A DNA stretch of 64,000 bases from Brevibacterium oceani (GCF_013623835.1 NZ_JABKDE010000002.1:372001-436000); one strand, 5' to 3'; shown: positions 14,307 to 22,832, numbered from the stretch's first letter. Made by a program: numbers and translations. The notes: generated by a model from the sequence alone, not told the origin.

Positions 14307-14342
14307 TCGTCGTTTCTGCCGCAGGCCCCGTGGAGAGGGGCT

Positions 14343-14378
14343 GGCTCGGCGCAGCCTCGCCGGGGTCGGCTCTGACAG
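14343..14378 (+). repeat. Dispersed hairpin, copy 6 (GGCTCGGCGCAGCC type)
   Basis: Same 20-base core as copies 3, 4 and 7, then GGGG and CTGACAG at 14372-14378. 46 bases ahead of ATG 14425. Confidence 0.65.
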
Positions 14379-14424
14379 AGCACATCGCTCGTGCGCAGGC
14401 GCGGGCCGGATCGAGGAGCCCGCC

Positions 14425-15144
14425 ATGTCCGCACTGCCCACCCTGTTCCCGCGCGTCCCGCTCAAGCGGATGGACGCGGCCATGCTCGTCGTCGAGCTCG
14501 ACCGCGAGACCTCGCGCCTCATGCCCGGGGCGAGCGAGCTCATCACCTCGGCGCTGACCATGGCCAGCTTCCTGCACCGCAACCAGACGCGCTTCGTGCG
14601 CGGAGACATGGACCGCGTGCCCTACATCGAGCACCCGTTGCGGGTCGCCCTGCGGATGATCCGCTGGGGCAGCCGCGACGGCGAACTGATCGCCGCGGCG
14701 CTGCTGCACGACATCCTCGAGGACTGCGGCGCTGAACTGGTCGAGGTCTTCGGCGATCCCGAGCGGGACGACGAGGCCCCAGCGATGCTGCTGAAGCGCC
14801 TGTACGGCCACCGCGTGGCTCACCTCGTCACGACGGTGACGAACCCGAAGGCGCGCATGAGCCACGCCGAGTACCGCGAGCACATCGCGGCCCTGGCGAG
14901 CTCCGGGTCCGAGGCGCTGCTCATCAAGGCCAGCGACCTCAAGGACAACGCGGGCTCGATCCGGCACCAGCTCGGCCACGGCATGGACGAGAAGCTGCTG
15001 CGGATGCTGAAGAAGTACCTGCCGGCCGTCTCGGTCGTCGCCGACGAGATCGATCGGTCCGCGCACCGCGGCACCGCCGGGGACGACGTGCGACGGCTCG
15101 ATGAAGAACTGCGCGAGCTGGCCCGCGAGCACGGCGTCGCCTGA
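14425..15144 (+). CDS. HD-domain hydrolase, RelA/SpoT hydrolase-like
   Basis: 239 residues. The metal ligands of an HD hydrolase are in order: His 70 (YIEHPLRVAL), His 95-Asp 96 (LLHDILED) and Asp 171 (KASDLKDN). The H...HD.LED...SDLKDN pattern is that of (p)ppGpp hydrolases (HD4). The protein lacks a synthetase domain, so it resembles a small alarmone hydrolase. Such a gene on a mobile replicon could reset the stringent response or neutralise a toxic alarmone synthetase. No synthetase is present nearby. Preceded by hairpin copy 6 and followed by copy 7. Confidence 0.82.
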   Translation: MSALPTLFPRVPLKRMDAAMLVVELDRETSRLMPGASELITSALTMASFLHRNQTRFVRGDMDRVPYIEHPLRVALRMIRWGSRDGELIAAALLHDILEDCGAELVEVFGDPERDDEAPAMLLKRLYGHRVAHLVTTVTNPKARMSHAEYREHIAALASSGSEALLIKASDLKDNAGSIRHQLGHGMDEKLLRMLKKYLPAVSVVADEIDRSAHRGTAGDDVRRLDEELRELAREHGVA

Positions 15145-15160
15145 AGCCGGAGCGGGCAGA

Positions 15161-15180
15161 GGCTCGGCGCAGCCTCGCCG
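15161..15180 (+). repeat. Dispersed hairpin, copy 7 (GGCTCGGCGCAGCC type)
   Basis: GGCTCGGCGCAGCCTCGCCG, 68 bases ahead of ATG 15248. The CTGACAG tail is missing. Confidence 0.6.
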
Positions 15181-15247
15181 GAAGAAGAGAAGAGAGCACC
15201 ACGAGCAACGGGCGGCGAGCACCGCCCGGACGATCAAGGAGAGAACC

Positions 15248-15628
15248 ATGACCGCATTCACCATCACCCGTGCCGACGCCTCGTCGAAGACCAGCACCGG
15301 CAAGACCGTCACACGCCCCCGGTTCGCGCTGACCTTCGACCTCACCGACGACGAGACCCGTCGTCTGCGCGACCGCATCGCCACTGTGCTGTCGGGCAGC
15401 GAGTACGAGTCCCACCGGACCATCGCCGCGTCGATGGTCGACGGCTCCGCCGCTGACTTCAACCCCTCGGCCCTGCGACTGGTCGTCGCGGCCATGGATC
15501 GAGCGGGCGTGGCCAGTGACGCCGCGGTCGCCGCCTACGAGGGCATGAAGTCGGCCCTGACCGGGCTCGACGCCGAGCGCGCCGTGAAGCGCGAGGCCAA
15601 GGAGAGCCACGAGCCCGCCGCGGCCTGA
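15248..15628 (+). CDS. Hypothetical protein, paralogue of the 4749 gene
   Basis: 126 residues. Shares the SEYESHRTIAA block (about residues 53-63) and the following NPSA... helix with the 4749 product, but has a different N-terminus and an extra acidic/basic helical tail. AAGGAGAGA precedes the ATG. Followed by a very strong terminator. Function unknown; the repeated presence suggests an element-specific family. Confidence 0.65.
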   Translation: MTAFTITRADASSKTSTGKTVTRPRFALTFDLTDDETRRLRDRIATVLSGSEYESHRTIAASMVDGSAADFNPSALRLVVAAMDRAGVASDAAVAAYEGMKSALTGLDAERAVKREAKESHEPAAA

Positions 15629-15636
15629 CCGCACGC

Positions 15637-15685
15637 AGAGAGACCCCCGTGGGAGCAGATGCTCCTGCGGGGGTCTCTCTTTTTT
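15637..15685 (+). terminator. Intrinsic terminator
   Basis: AGAGAGACCCCCG pairs with CGGGGGTCTCTCT, followed by a T-run (CTTTTTT). Confidence 0.9.
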
Positions 15686-15701
15686 CTGCGACGCTGCTCG
15701 A

Positions 15702-15902
15702 TCACGGACCGGGAGCCAGCGTCATCGCGCTGATCTCGCCCGTCATCAGCCCGCCGACGAGCAGCAGGATCGCCGAGATCCCGATCACCCCGACGGCGAA
15801 GGGGACCGGGCGGTCCTCGTAGAGCTTCTTCAGCCGGGCCACTGGCCCGGCTCGCTTGGTCGTCTTCTCGTCGTTCTCGTTGTGGTCGTCGGTGCCGATC
15901 AT
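15702..15902 (-). CDS. Small single-span membrane protein
   Basis: 66 residues: acidic then basic cytoplasmic start (DDHNENDEKTTKRAG), one hydrophobic span (about 36-58) and a short tail. Directly downstream of the site-2 protease gene on the same strand (49-base gap), so probably co-transcribed. It could be a small regulator or substrate of that protease; no direct evidence. Confidence 0.6.
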   Translation of the reverse strand: MIGTDDHNENDEKTTKRAGPVARLKKLYEDRPVPFAVGVIGISAILLLVGGLMTGEISAMTLAPGP

Positions 15903-15951
15903 GATCGATTCCTTCCGAGGTCGTGGTCGTGATGGACAGTGGGTGGGAGTC

Positions 15952-17388
15952 CTACAGGCCGGTGCGCAGCGGCACGACGAGGTCGCCGATCATGAGCACG
16001 AGGCCCATCGACACCAGCGCGAGGCCGATGCAGTACGCCAGCGGCAGCTGGGCGGCGACGTTGACGTAGCCGGGGTCGGCCTTCCTGCGCACCTTGGCGA
16101 TGCCCTTGCGCAGCCCCTCCCAGGCCGCGCCGAGGATGTGGCCGCCGTCGAGCGGCAGCAGCGGGACGAGGTTGAACACGCCGATGAAGAGGTTGAACGA
16201 GCCGATGAACATCACCAGCAGCGCGGTCTTCCCGCCGATGTCGAGGCCCTCGGCATCGGACGAGGTGACTTCGCCGGCGAGCCGGGAGCCGCCGACGATC
16301 GACATCGGGCCGTCCTGGTCGCGCTCGTCGACTCCGACCACGGCCTGCGCGACGTTCCACACCTTCACCGGCAGCTGGGCGATCGAGGTGACCGCGTGCG
16401 CGGTCGTCTCACCCATCTGGATCATCGTGTAGATCGGGCCGTGGCGGGTGACGACCTCCTCGGAGACGGGGGAGACGCCGAGGTAGCCGACCGTGGTCGT
16501 CTCGCCGGTGCCGTCGAGGTCACGGGCCATCGTCACGGTCGACGTCTGCGAAAGCGAGACCTGCTCTCCGTCGCGGACGACGTCGAGCTGCAGGGGCCCG
16601 TCCTGGTTGGCGTGGACGAGCGCCGAGACCTCGTCCCAGGTCTCGACCGGCTCCCCGTTGAAGGCGACGATTTCGTCGCCGACCTCGAGGCCGGCCATGC
16701 GTGCCGGCGAGTACGGATCGTCGGCCGCACACGTGGTGCGGCCCTCCGACTCGTCGATGAGGCAGTCGGCGACCGTGGCGACCACCGGCTCGCCTGTCGG
16801 CTCCACGGTGTGGACCCCGTGGATCCCGTAGACGCCGAGGAAGCAGACGAAGGCGATGCAGATGTTCACACCCGGGCCGGCCAGCATGACGAGCATCTTC
16901 CGATGCCACGGCAGCTTGTAGAACAGCCGGTCCTCGTCGCCGGGCTCGACCAGCTCGAACTCCGCCGAGCGCGACCGCGAGACCATCTGCGCGAACAGTC
17001 CAGTGTTGGACTTGCGCAGCACGACCTCCGGCTCGCGCTCCGGCGACGGTGCGGCGTCCGCGCCGCCTCCGGGCTTCTCGGCCGCCGCCTCGCGCTGACG
17101 CTTGAGCTCCTTCGAGCGCTCAACCGCCTGCTCGATGGTCTCGCCCTTCTCGGGCGGGAACATGCCGATGATCTTCACGTATCCGCCGAGCGGCACGAGC
17201 TTGATGCCGTACTCGGTCTCGCCCAACTTCCGTGACCAGACCGTCGGGCCGAAGCCGACCATGTACTCGCTGACCCGGCACCCGAACTTCTTCGCGTAGT
17301 GGAGGTGGCCGAGTTCATGGAGAGCGATCGAGACGAAGATCGCGATCAGGAAGATCACGACCCCGAGCGCGTAGAGGAAGGCGGTCAT
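15952..17388 (-). CDS. Site-2 zinc metalloprotease (RseP / Rip1 type)
   Basis: 478 residues. The first membrane span carries HELGH (24-28) and the last spans carry NLVPLLPLDGGH, the two parts of the zinc site of intramembrane site-2 proteases. Between them are two extra spans and a PDZ-like region (GLEVGDEIVAFNGEPV). This family cuts anti-sigma factors and other membrane proteins within the bilayer. The acidic, Ala-rich insert after residue 75 is longer than in RseP. Host genomes carry their own copy, so this is an accessory paralogue. Its start overlaps the stop of a 14-codon ORF (17385..17429). Confidence 0.92.
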   Translation of the reverse strand: MTAFLYALGVVIFLIAIFVSIALHELGHLHYAKKFGCRVSEYMVGFGPTVWSRKLGETEYGIKLVPLGGYVKIIGMFPPEKGETIEQAVERSKELKRQREAAAEKPGGGADAAPSPEREPEVVLRKSNTGLFAQMVSRSRSAEFELVEPGDEDRLFYKLPWHRKMLVMLAGPGVNICIAFVCFLGVYGIHGVHTVEPTGEPVVATVADCLIDESEGRTTCAADDPYSPARMAGLEVGDEIVAFNGEPVETWDEVSALVHANQDGPLQLDVVRDGEQVSLSQTSTVTMARDLDGTGETTTVGYLGVSPVSEEVVTRHGPIYTMIQMGETTAHAVTSIAQLPVKVWNVAQAVVGVDERDQDGPMSIVGGSRLAGEVTSSDAEGLDIGGKTALLVMFIGSFNLFIGVFNLVPLLPLDGGHILGAAWEGLRKGIAKVRRKADPGYVNVAAQLPLAYCIGLALVSMGLVLMIGDLVVPLRTGL

Positions 17389-17429
17389 CCGAGGATCGCC
17401 TCCTCGATCGACATGCGTTCGTCAGCCAT
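17385..17429 (-). CDS. 14-residue leader ORF coupled to the site-2 protease gene
   Basis: ATG 17429 reads MADERMSIEEAILG and stops in the ATGA shared with the protease start. A purine-rich GACGAGGGGCGAGG lies just upstream of it, while the protease start itself has GAGGAGG inside this ORF. This is the layout of translational coupling or a regulatory leader peptide. No attenuator-like run of one codon is seen. Confidence 0.5.
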   Translation of the reverse strand: MADERMSIEEAILG

Positions 17430-17505
17430 CCTCGCCCCTCGTCTCGTTGCATTCGACTCGTCTCGTATACGTCTATTCTCTCATGCCTGCAACGCCTATC
17501 GACAG

Positions 17506-17540
17506 ATCACCGATAGGGCAACCGTGCCGCTATCGGTGAT
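17506..17540. promoter_or_regulatory. 11-bp perfect inverted repeat
   Basis: ATCACCGATAG and CTATCGGTGAT around 13 bases. It lies after the stop of the 17563 minus-strand gene and upstream of the protease unit, so it may be an operator or a terminator. No T-run. Confidence 0.4.
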
Positions 17541-17562
17541 CGAATGGGAATGGCGGCTCTGT

Positions 17563-18729
17563 TCAGCCGAGCTGGTCCTCCCGCACTGACTCGTTGGACG
17601 CGTCCTCGTACCCGGAGCTGAGACGGTCGACGGCCCGCGCCGACGACTCCGCGCTCATCGACTGCTTCTGCGCCTGGGCGACCGGATCGGCGATCCCGAA
17701 CGACTCCAGGTCGTCGGCGATCTTCAGGCTCACCTCGGCGATGCGCTCACGGGTGTAGAGAGCGTCATAGGCGTCGAGCCCCGAGCGGCGCACCCGCGCA
17801 GCCAGCGCGGGAGTGTCGGGATGGTGTGGGTTGCGCTGGTCGATGTAGTCCTCGGCGGTCGCCTGACGGGCGGCGAGGCCGAAAATCTGCGCGCGGCGCG
17901 CATCGTCGCCGTCTCGGCTGGCAGCGTTGACCTCGAGGACGACGAGCTCATCGAAGCTCGGGTCCTCGCCAGGCGGATCCATCGCCGCGTCGCGGGCGGC
18001 GTCGAACGGGTCGTAAGGCACCTCAGCGGCGACGGCGTTCTCGCGGCGGGAGACCTGCCCCTCGAACTCGACCTGGGCCTGGATGGCGGCGTCGTCGGAG
18101 GCGATCCTCGCCGCCTCCACCGGACCTGCGGTCCTGTCGTCCATCCAATCGCGCACGGTGCCCGCGTGTAGATGACGCACGTCGCCGTCGACGTACCCGG
18201 TGCGGTCCAGGTCGATGCCGCCGGCGGCGTCGAACCAGACGTCGGCCGGGAGCCGGGTGCCCTCCTCCCGCGACAGCTGAGTGGTGGGGGAGGGATCGTT
18301 CAGGCGCACCGAGCCGCTCGCGTCGTCCCGCTCGAGGACGTCGCTCGGGATCCGTGGGCCGACGGCACCGTGCGAGATCGTCGGGCGCGAGCCCGGCCTC
18401 AGGGCGGCGACCGGCGCATCCAGCGTCGACAGCGCCGCGCCGAAGCGCCCAGGCGGGACCTCGAGGCGGTCGTTGCCGTCCGGGCCACCGGCGTCGAGCA
18501 GGAGCCCTCGCTGGGACATGCCCCGCAGATCGAGGTTCTCGTCGAGGAGGTACGTCCGATGCGTGAACTCCCGCGGATGCCCCCTGACCTCCGGGGCCAC
18601 TTCGCCGAAGAGGGCGCGGCCGGCATCGTCGTGCCCGGTCCCGAGCGTGATGTCGACCTCCTCGGTGCTCCCATCCGAACGGGTGCGCTGCGCGGAAGTG
18701 GGAAATGTGTCGATGACGTGCTGGGCCAT
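17563..18729 (-). CDS. Hypothetical acidic protein
   Basis: 388 residues, strongly acidic, no membrane span or signal peptide and no recognised domain. The first 80 residues are beta-rich with a DITLGTGHDDAG stretch, then an Arg/Asp-rich helical half follows (RRAQIFGLAARQATAEDYID). Codon use matches the neighbours, so it is a real gene. Monocistronic: an inverted repeat follows and the WhiB gene lies upstream behind its own terminator. Could be a structural or effector protein; no basis to choose. Confidence 0.6.
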   Translation of the reverse strand: MAQHVIDTFPTSAQRTRSDGSTEEVDITLGTGHDDAGRALFGEVAPEVRGHPREFTHRTYLLDENLDLRGMSQRGLLLDAGGPDGNDRLEVPPGRFGAALSTLDAPVAALRPGSRPTISHGAVGPRIPSDVLERDDASGSVRLNDPSPTTQLSREEGTRLPADVWFDAAGGIDLDRTGYVDGDVRHLHAGTVRDWMDDRTAGPVEAARIASDDAAIQAQVEFEGQVSRRENAVAAEVPYDPFDAARDAAMDPPGEDPSFDELVVLEVNAASRDGDDARRAQIFGLAARQATAEDYIDQRNPHHPDTPALAARVRRSGLDAYDALYTRERIAEVSLKIADDLESFGIADPVAQAQKQSMSAESSARAVDRLSSGYEDASNESVREDQLG

Positions 18730-18826
18730 GGCTGACCTTCTTCCTGTATCCGAAGTCGTAGGGTCCGCCCTCTCGACTCCTCATCGAGTGACGTGTCCAC
18801 AGATTATATAACAGGCATGTGAGAAA

Positions 18827-18861
18827 CCCCCGGAACACGTCTCGACAGACGTGCCCGGGGG
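18827..18861 (-). terminator. Terminator hairpin after whiB-like gene
   Basis: CCCCCGG and ACACGT pair with ACGTG and CCGGGGG on opposite arms; the loop is about eight bases. Confidence 0.6.
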
Positions 18862-18875
18862 CATCATTCACGCAC

Positions 18876-19187
18876 TCATGCCGCAACCGGATTCGCGGTG
18901 GGCGCGGGCTCCTTCTTCCCGCCCTTCTTCTGCGTGCGTTGCAGCTTCGCCCGCTCATCGCGAGTCAGCCCGCCCCAGATGCCGAATCGCTCGTCGTTCT
19001 TCAGCGCCAGCTCCAGGCACATCTCGCGCACCGGACAGTCGATGCAGACCTTCTTCGCCTTGTGGCTGGCACCGCCGCCGGAGAAGAAGAGATCGGGGTT
19101 CATCTGACGGCAGCTCGAGAGCTCGCGCCAGGACTGGTCAGTGTCGGTCTCGTCCGTGCCGGACGAGACGCCGGTGATGGTGGTCAT
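18876..19187 (-). CDS. WhiB-family iron-sulfur transcription regulator
   Basis: 103 residues with the four conserved cysteines C26, C48, C51 and C57 (CxxC spaced as in WhiB) and the GIWGG turn followed by a basic C-terminal tail (KLQRTQKKGGKK). WhiB proteins bind a 4Fe-4S cluster and usually act with the primary sigma factor. Element-encoded WhiB genes occur in actinophages and plasmids. Four bases downstream of it lies nothing on this strand but the terminator; the 19191 gene ends just upstream, so it may be the last gene of the partition operon. Confidence 0.92.
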   Translation of the reverse strand: MTTITGVSSGTDETDTDQSWRELSSCRQMNPDLFFSGGGASHKAKKVCIDCPVREMCLELALKNDERFGIWGGLTRDERAKLQRTQKKGGKKEPAPTANPVAA

Positions 19188-19190
19188 GGT

Positions 19191-19565
19191 TCAGGCTCCC
19201 TCTCCCGTGGTGTTCTCCAAGCTCTGCAACTTCTGATCGAGCACACGTGTGATGTCGGTGCAGCGGCCCGCGAAGCACAGCGCGACGACCTCGGTCACCT
19301 GCGCTGCCGGCGTGCCTGCGAGCATCTCGTGGCCGTGGTCGCGGCCAGGGACCTTCCAGCTGACCGTGCCGTCGGAGGCGGTGATCGACAGCCGCGCGAT
19401 CTCCGTGCCCTCGTGCTCGACGTGGATCAGCGCCGTGCTCGACGAACCGGCAGGATCGCCGGTGTATGCGCCGATCTCTGCGCGGATGCCGACGGCGTTG
19501 AACTCGTCGACGAGTGCCTGCGCCGTGGCCCGGTGGTCGTCGACGCCCTGCGTGAAAGCGCTCAT
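19191..19565 (-). CDS. Hypothetical DUF1257-like small protein
   Basis: 124 residues; helix-strand layout with AQALVDEFNAVGIRAEIGAYTGD near the start and strands SSTALIHVEHEGTEIARLSI. The layout loosely recalls DUF1257-type proteins, but no motif proves this. ATG 19565 follows GGAGGCG and overlaps the upstream stop by four bases. The frame runs on upstream in a different gene's shadow, so the internal start is preferred. Part of the partition operon. Confidence 0.5.
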   Translation of the reverse strand: MSAFTQGVDDHRATAQALVDEFNAVGIRAEIGAYTGDPAGSSSTALIHVEHEGTEIARLSITASDGTVSWKVPGRDHGHEMLAGTPAAQVTEVVALCFAGRCTDITRVLDQKLQSLENTTGEGA

Positions 19566-20038
19566 GCCGCGCCTCCTTCCGTTCCGCCGGGAAGCGCGAG
19601 GGCCTCCCGCTCCTTGTAGACCTCGTAGAGGGTCTGCCCGGCGTCGCCGACGACGAGGAAGGCCATCAGGGCCTGGTCGACGTCGACCATCTCGGCGGCG
19701 ACTAGCGCCAGCTGCGCCTCGAGCCAGGTCTTCATCACGCGCCAGGCGACGCGCTCGGCCTGGGCGCGGGACGTGCGCTCGGCCCTGCTGCCCGACTTCA
19801 GGCGGCCCGCCTTCTCCTCGGCGGCAAGCAACCGCTCCATCCGGTCGACGTTCGCCGGGAGACTGAACCCGCGCTGGCCGTGCGGGGTGTCGAGCATGAA
19901 GTCCAGCGAGCTGGGCACGCCGGAGCCGTCGTAGTCGACGGCGATCCGGCGTGCGCCGTGCTTGGCGAGCAGCGCCTGCATCTCGGCGACGGTCTGCGCC
20001 GCGTCGATGCGGGTCGTGTAGTTGACGGGGGCGGCCAT
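19562..20038 (-). CDS. Hypothetical protein
   Basis: 158 residues. N-terminal beta/alpha region (ARRIAVDYDGSGVPSSLDF), then a long helical region with AERVAWRVMKTWLEAQLALVAAEMVDV. ATG 20038 follows GGAGGAG, preferred over the upstream GTG at 20101. The three bases before it abut the next gene's stop. Member of the minus-strand operon with parR/parM. Looks like a VWA- or MoxR-associated 'DUF6878'-type small protein in size only; function unknown. Confidence 0.5.
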   Translation of the reverse strand: MAAPVNYTTRIDAAQTVAEMQALLAKHGARRIAVDYDGSGVPSSLDFMLDTPHGQRGFSLPANVDRMERLLAAEEKAGRLKSGSRAERTSRAQAERVAWRVMKTWLEAQLALVAAEMVDVDQALMAFLVVGDAGQTLYEVYKEREALALPGGTEGGAA

Positions 20039-20040
20039 GA

Positions 20041-20649
20041 TCAGGGCTCCTCCAGAACGGGCACGAAGTACTTCGCACGCGGGAACGGGCCGCCGAGCCA
20101 AGCAGCGAACTCGGAGTCCGTCATCGTGCCTCGCGGGTGGATGTTTCCGCCCTCCTGGAAGGCGTCATTCACATCCGAAGTGCATGTCGGCTTGAGCGGA
20201 TGCCCGCACTCGAGGCAGTAGAAGAGGTCGTCGCGGAGTCGGTACTCAGCACGCATCGCGCCCCAGGCCTCGATCGTCGAAGAAGGGCAGGCACAGCCCG
20301 AGCGATACCGGGTCTCAGGCAGATCCTCGTCGGCGGGCATCTGAGCGAGATCATGCCAACCCTTCACGAGCTGGCACTCCATCGAGCTCAGAACCCTCTT
20401 CATCTCGTGGATGCCTCGAAGCGTGCGCGCGATATGGTCTTCATCGGTGTGATCGATCAGGTCCTGCACTTCATCAGACCCGCACTGCTCAATCTTCGCG
20501 CTCGACCATTCCTCCGCGGCCGACAAGAGCTGCTTCGGGCCGAAGCCAGTAAACACATAGCCGTCGATCCAAGCCCGGCGCTCATGTCCGTCGACGTAAA
20601 CAACCTCAGGGGCATACGGAAGATGGAACACATCATTCTGATCAGTCAT
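20041..20649 (-). CDS. Hypothetical protein with Cys pair
   Basis: 202 residues. Two Cys clusters (CACP near 120 and CLEC near 146, plus a lone CTS) suggest a zinc-binding module in the C-terminal half. Start ATG 20649 forms TGATG with the preceding stop; a GTG one codon earlier is possible. Codon use is a little less GC-biased than in its neighbours. Function unknown. Confidence 0.6.
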   Translation of the reverse strand: MTDQNDVFHLPYAPEVVYVDGHERRAWIDGYVFTGFGPKQLLSAAEEWSSAKIEQCGSDEVQDLIDHTDEDHIARTLRGIHEMKRVLSSMECQLVKGWHDLAQMPADEDLPETRYRSGCACPSSTIEAWGAMRAEYRLRDDLFYCLECGHPLKPTCTSDVNDAFQEGGNIHPRGTMTDSEFAAWLGGPFPRAKYFVPVLEEP

Positions 20650-21032
20650 CACACACCCCCTTCCTCGTCGGCCCGGTCGTCGACCGGGACCAGTTCGCCG
20701 ATGCCACGGACCTGCCAGTCGCCGGTGGCGACGTCGACGAGCGTGCAGTTCATCTCCGCCGGGGCCTCCGAGTCGAACTGCTCGAAGAGGTAGACCCGCG
20801 CGGGAGAGTGCGCCGGCGGCGCGCTGTAGATGTCCTCGTCGAGGTGGACCCGTTCTCCGAGTTCGATGCCGCGGTGAGCGCCTTCGTCGTGCTCAGACTC
20901 AGCCTCGCCGCCCGCGGCGGCAGAGCCGGAGCCCTGCTCGCCGGGGAGGAGACCGGCGAGGGCGAGGAGCAGCTCGCCGGTCTCGTGGTGCTTGCGGTGC
21001 AGCTCGTCGATGATCTTCTGAGCCTCGCTCAT
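20649..21032 (-). CDS. Hypothetical acidic protein
   Basis: 127 residues. A helical start (EAQKIIDELHRKHHETGELLLALAGLL), a low-complexity Gly/Glu linker and a beta-rich C-terminus. ATG overlaps the ParM stop (TAATG), so it is translated with the partition genes. Function unknown. Confidence 0.55.
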   Translation of the reverse strand: MSEAQKIIDELHRKHHETGELLLALAGLLPGEQGSGSAAAGGEAESEHDEGAHRGIELGERVHLDEDIYSAPPAHSPARVYLFEQFDSEAPAEMNCTLVDVATGDWQVRGIGELVPVDDRADEEGGV

Positions 21033-22342
21033 TACGCGGCTCCCTTCTTCTCGCTCGCGCCCACGGCGGCCTCCTCGACGGACTTCACGGCCAGGTAGAG
21101 GCCCTCGCGGTTGAGATGGCGCGAGTACGCCGCGTCGAGGTAGAGGACCGGGATGTCGCCGGCGACCTTCTGGAGGATCGGGCGCAGGATCTGCTTGATC
21201 GGGCCCGAGCCGCCGCCGTAGACGTAGACGACCTCCGTGGTCCCGCCGACTTCGGCGAGCACGTCCTGGAAGCGGGACCCGATCTCCTCGCAGAGGTAGG
21301 TCGCCTCCTCCTCGACGAAGCCGCTGGCCTGGTCGAAGCGCGAGCGCGTGAACGGGCTCGGCGTCTGCTGGAGGAAGTCCGCCAGCTGCTTGCGGTTGGC
21401 GAACCCGAGGTTCGCGCTGCCGCTGGTCGACATCTGCTCCAGCGCGTTCGTCAGCGCCGTGCCGTAGCCCTGGTTGAGGGTGGCGGCCGCCTCGGAGTTG
21501 AAGCCTCCGTCCGAGAAGACCGGGAAGTTCACCGTGCCCTCGCCGACGTCGACGCCGATGGTGTTGCGCACGCCGACGAGGACCTCGGGCGTCACGCCCT
21601 GCAGCTTGGCGGCCTCGGCGGGATCGTCGGCGGCCAGGTCGTCGAGGAGAGCCTTGGCCAGGGGCGCACCCTTGTCGGTGATCGCGAACTGCGCGGACGC
21701 GCCCTCGGGCAGAACCTGCACGTCGGCGAAGTCAAGTCGCACGGTGACCGGGGTGTTGAAGTTCTTGATCGTCACCAGGTGCACTGCCGGGTCCTCCGCG
21801 CCCAGAGTTCCGATGAACTGCGCAGCGAACGCGCTGCGGCGCTGGACGTACTCGGCGATCGGCAGGGCCAGGCCCGCGCGAACCGTGGCGCGCAGCTCGG
21901 AGTCCGGCAGCGAGCCGTGGGCCCGCACGTGGTCCTTGAGGGCCTTGGCCGCGAAGACGCCGAGCACCAGCACGGCGCTGAGCTCCTGGTCGGCCTTCGA
22001 TCGGTTGCCGATGACCTCGAACTGGGTGAACTTCGACCCGGGCATCGTCAGGGCCGCCCGGCCCATCGTTCGCAGATCGGAGTGCGAGACGAGGGGAGTG
22101 GTGAACGATGCCGAGACCCGGTTGAAGAAGTCCTCCTCGACGACGATGCTCGTCGCCTGCGAGTCAGCCTCGGGGACCTTCGGCGTCGCACGCGAGGTGC
22201 TCACGACGGCCGAAGGGAGGTCGACGCTGTCGAAGACGTCCTTTCCTCCGACGCGGCCGCGGACGACGCCCTTGACGTAGCCGTTGCCGACGTCGATGCC
22301 GCCGGTGATCTGCATGGGTGCTGCTGCGCTGCTGTTGCTCAT
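21032..22342 (-). CDS. ParM-type actin-like ATPase
   Basis: 436 residues with the actin/Hsp70 nucleotide fold: phosphate 1 motif IDVGNGYVK (15-23), phosphate 2 motif IGVDVGEGTVNF (about 263), and the adenosine motif YVYGGGSGPIK (about 380). It falls with bacterial plasmid segregation actins (ParM/Alp type). It should form filaments that push plasmid copies apart via the adaptor encoded just upstream. The product has a long unstructured start and ends KKGAA. Class clear; nearest subgroup not determinable. Confidence 0.85.
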   Translation of the reverse strand: MSNSSAAAPMQITGGIDVGNGYVKGVVRGRVGGKDVFDSVDLPSAVVSTSRATPKVPEADSQATSIVVEEDFFNRVSASFTTPLVSHSDLRTMGRAALTMPGSKFTQFEVIGNRSKADQELSAVLVLGVFAAKALKDHVRAHGSLPDSELRATVRAGLALPIAEYVQRRSAFAAQFIGTLGAEDPAVHLVTIKNFNTPVTVRLDFADVQVLPEGASAQFAITDKGAPLAKALLDDLAADDPAEAAKLQGVTPEVLVGVRNTIGVDVGEGTVNFPVFSDGGFNSEAAATLNQGYGTALTNALEQMSTSGSANLGFANRKQLADFLQQTPSPFTRSRFDQASGFVEEEATYLCEEIGSRFQDVLAEVGGTTEVVYVYGGGSGPIKQILRPILQKVAGDIPVLYLDAAYSRHLNREGLYLAVKSVEEAAVGASEKKGAA

Positions 22343-22388
22343 GGGGTGCCTTTCGGTTCTGGTGGATGCGTGTGTCGGAACGGGTCGG

Positions 22389-22832
22389 TCACGAGCCGGT
22401 GAGGAAGTCGCTCATCCCGGACGGGATGCCCTTCGCGCTCGTCGGCTGCTCGGGTGCCGTGGGCTCGGCGGCCTCGGGCTCCTCGGCCGGTGCTGGCGTC
22501 TGCTCTTCGACGCCGGGATCTCCCTCCGGCGCTTCTGCCCAGTCGGCGGGAGCGGGCAGCTTCGGTGCCTTCGGCCCGGGACGACGCCCAGCATCGCGAT
22601 CGTCCTCATCGTCCTGGCCCGCGTCCTTGGGCGGGCGACCGCGCCGCGGCAGCTGCTCGACCGGCTTGTACGCCATGTCCGCGTAGCCGCTTCGCTGGAT
22701 CTCCTCGCGGATAAGGAGCCTCAGCGACTCCGAGACGCTGTGCTGGGAGTCGAGCCACTCGGCCACCGAGGTGTCGGCCGCGGGCAGGGTCCATCGGACC
22801 TTCCGCGGCTCCGCCGATGCCTTCTGCACCAT
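22389..22832 (-). CDS. ParR-like centromere-binding adaptor
   Basis: 147 residues. The N-terminal 55 residues (KVRWTLPAADTSVAEWLDS...SESLRLLIREEIQRSG) fit a ribbon-helix-helix DNA-binding domain. The rest is a Pro/Glu-rich disordered tail ending GMSDFLTG, suitable for contacting filament ends. It precedes parM on the same strand, the reverse of the R1 plasmid order. Repeated TCGGACAC elements lie immediately upstream, as expected for the centromere and autoregulatory operator. Confidence 0.7.
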   Translation of the reverse strand: MVQKASAEPRKVRWTLPAADTSVAEWLDSQHSVSESLRLLIREEIQRSGYADMAYKPVEQLPRRGRPPKDAGQDDEDDRDAGRRPGPKAPKLPAPADWAEAPEGDPGVEEQTPAPAEEPEAAEPTAPEQPTSAKGIPSGMSDFLTGS

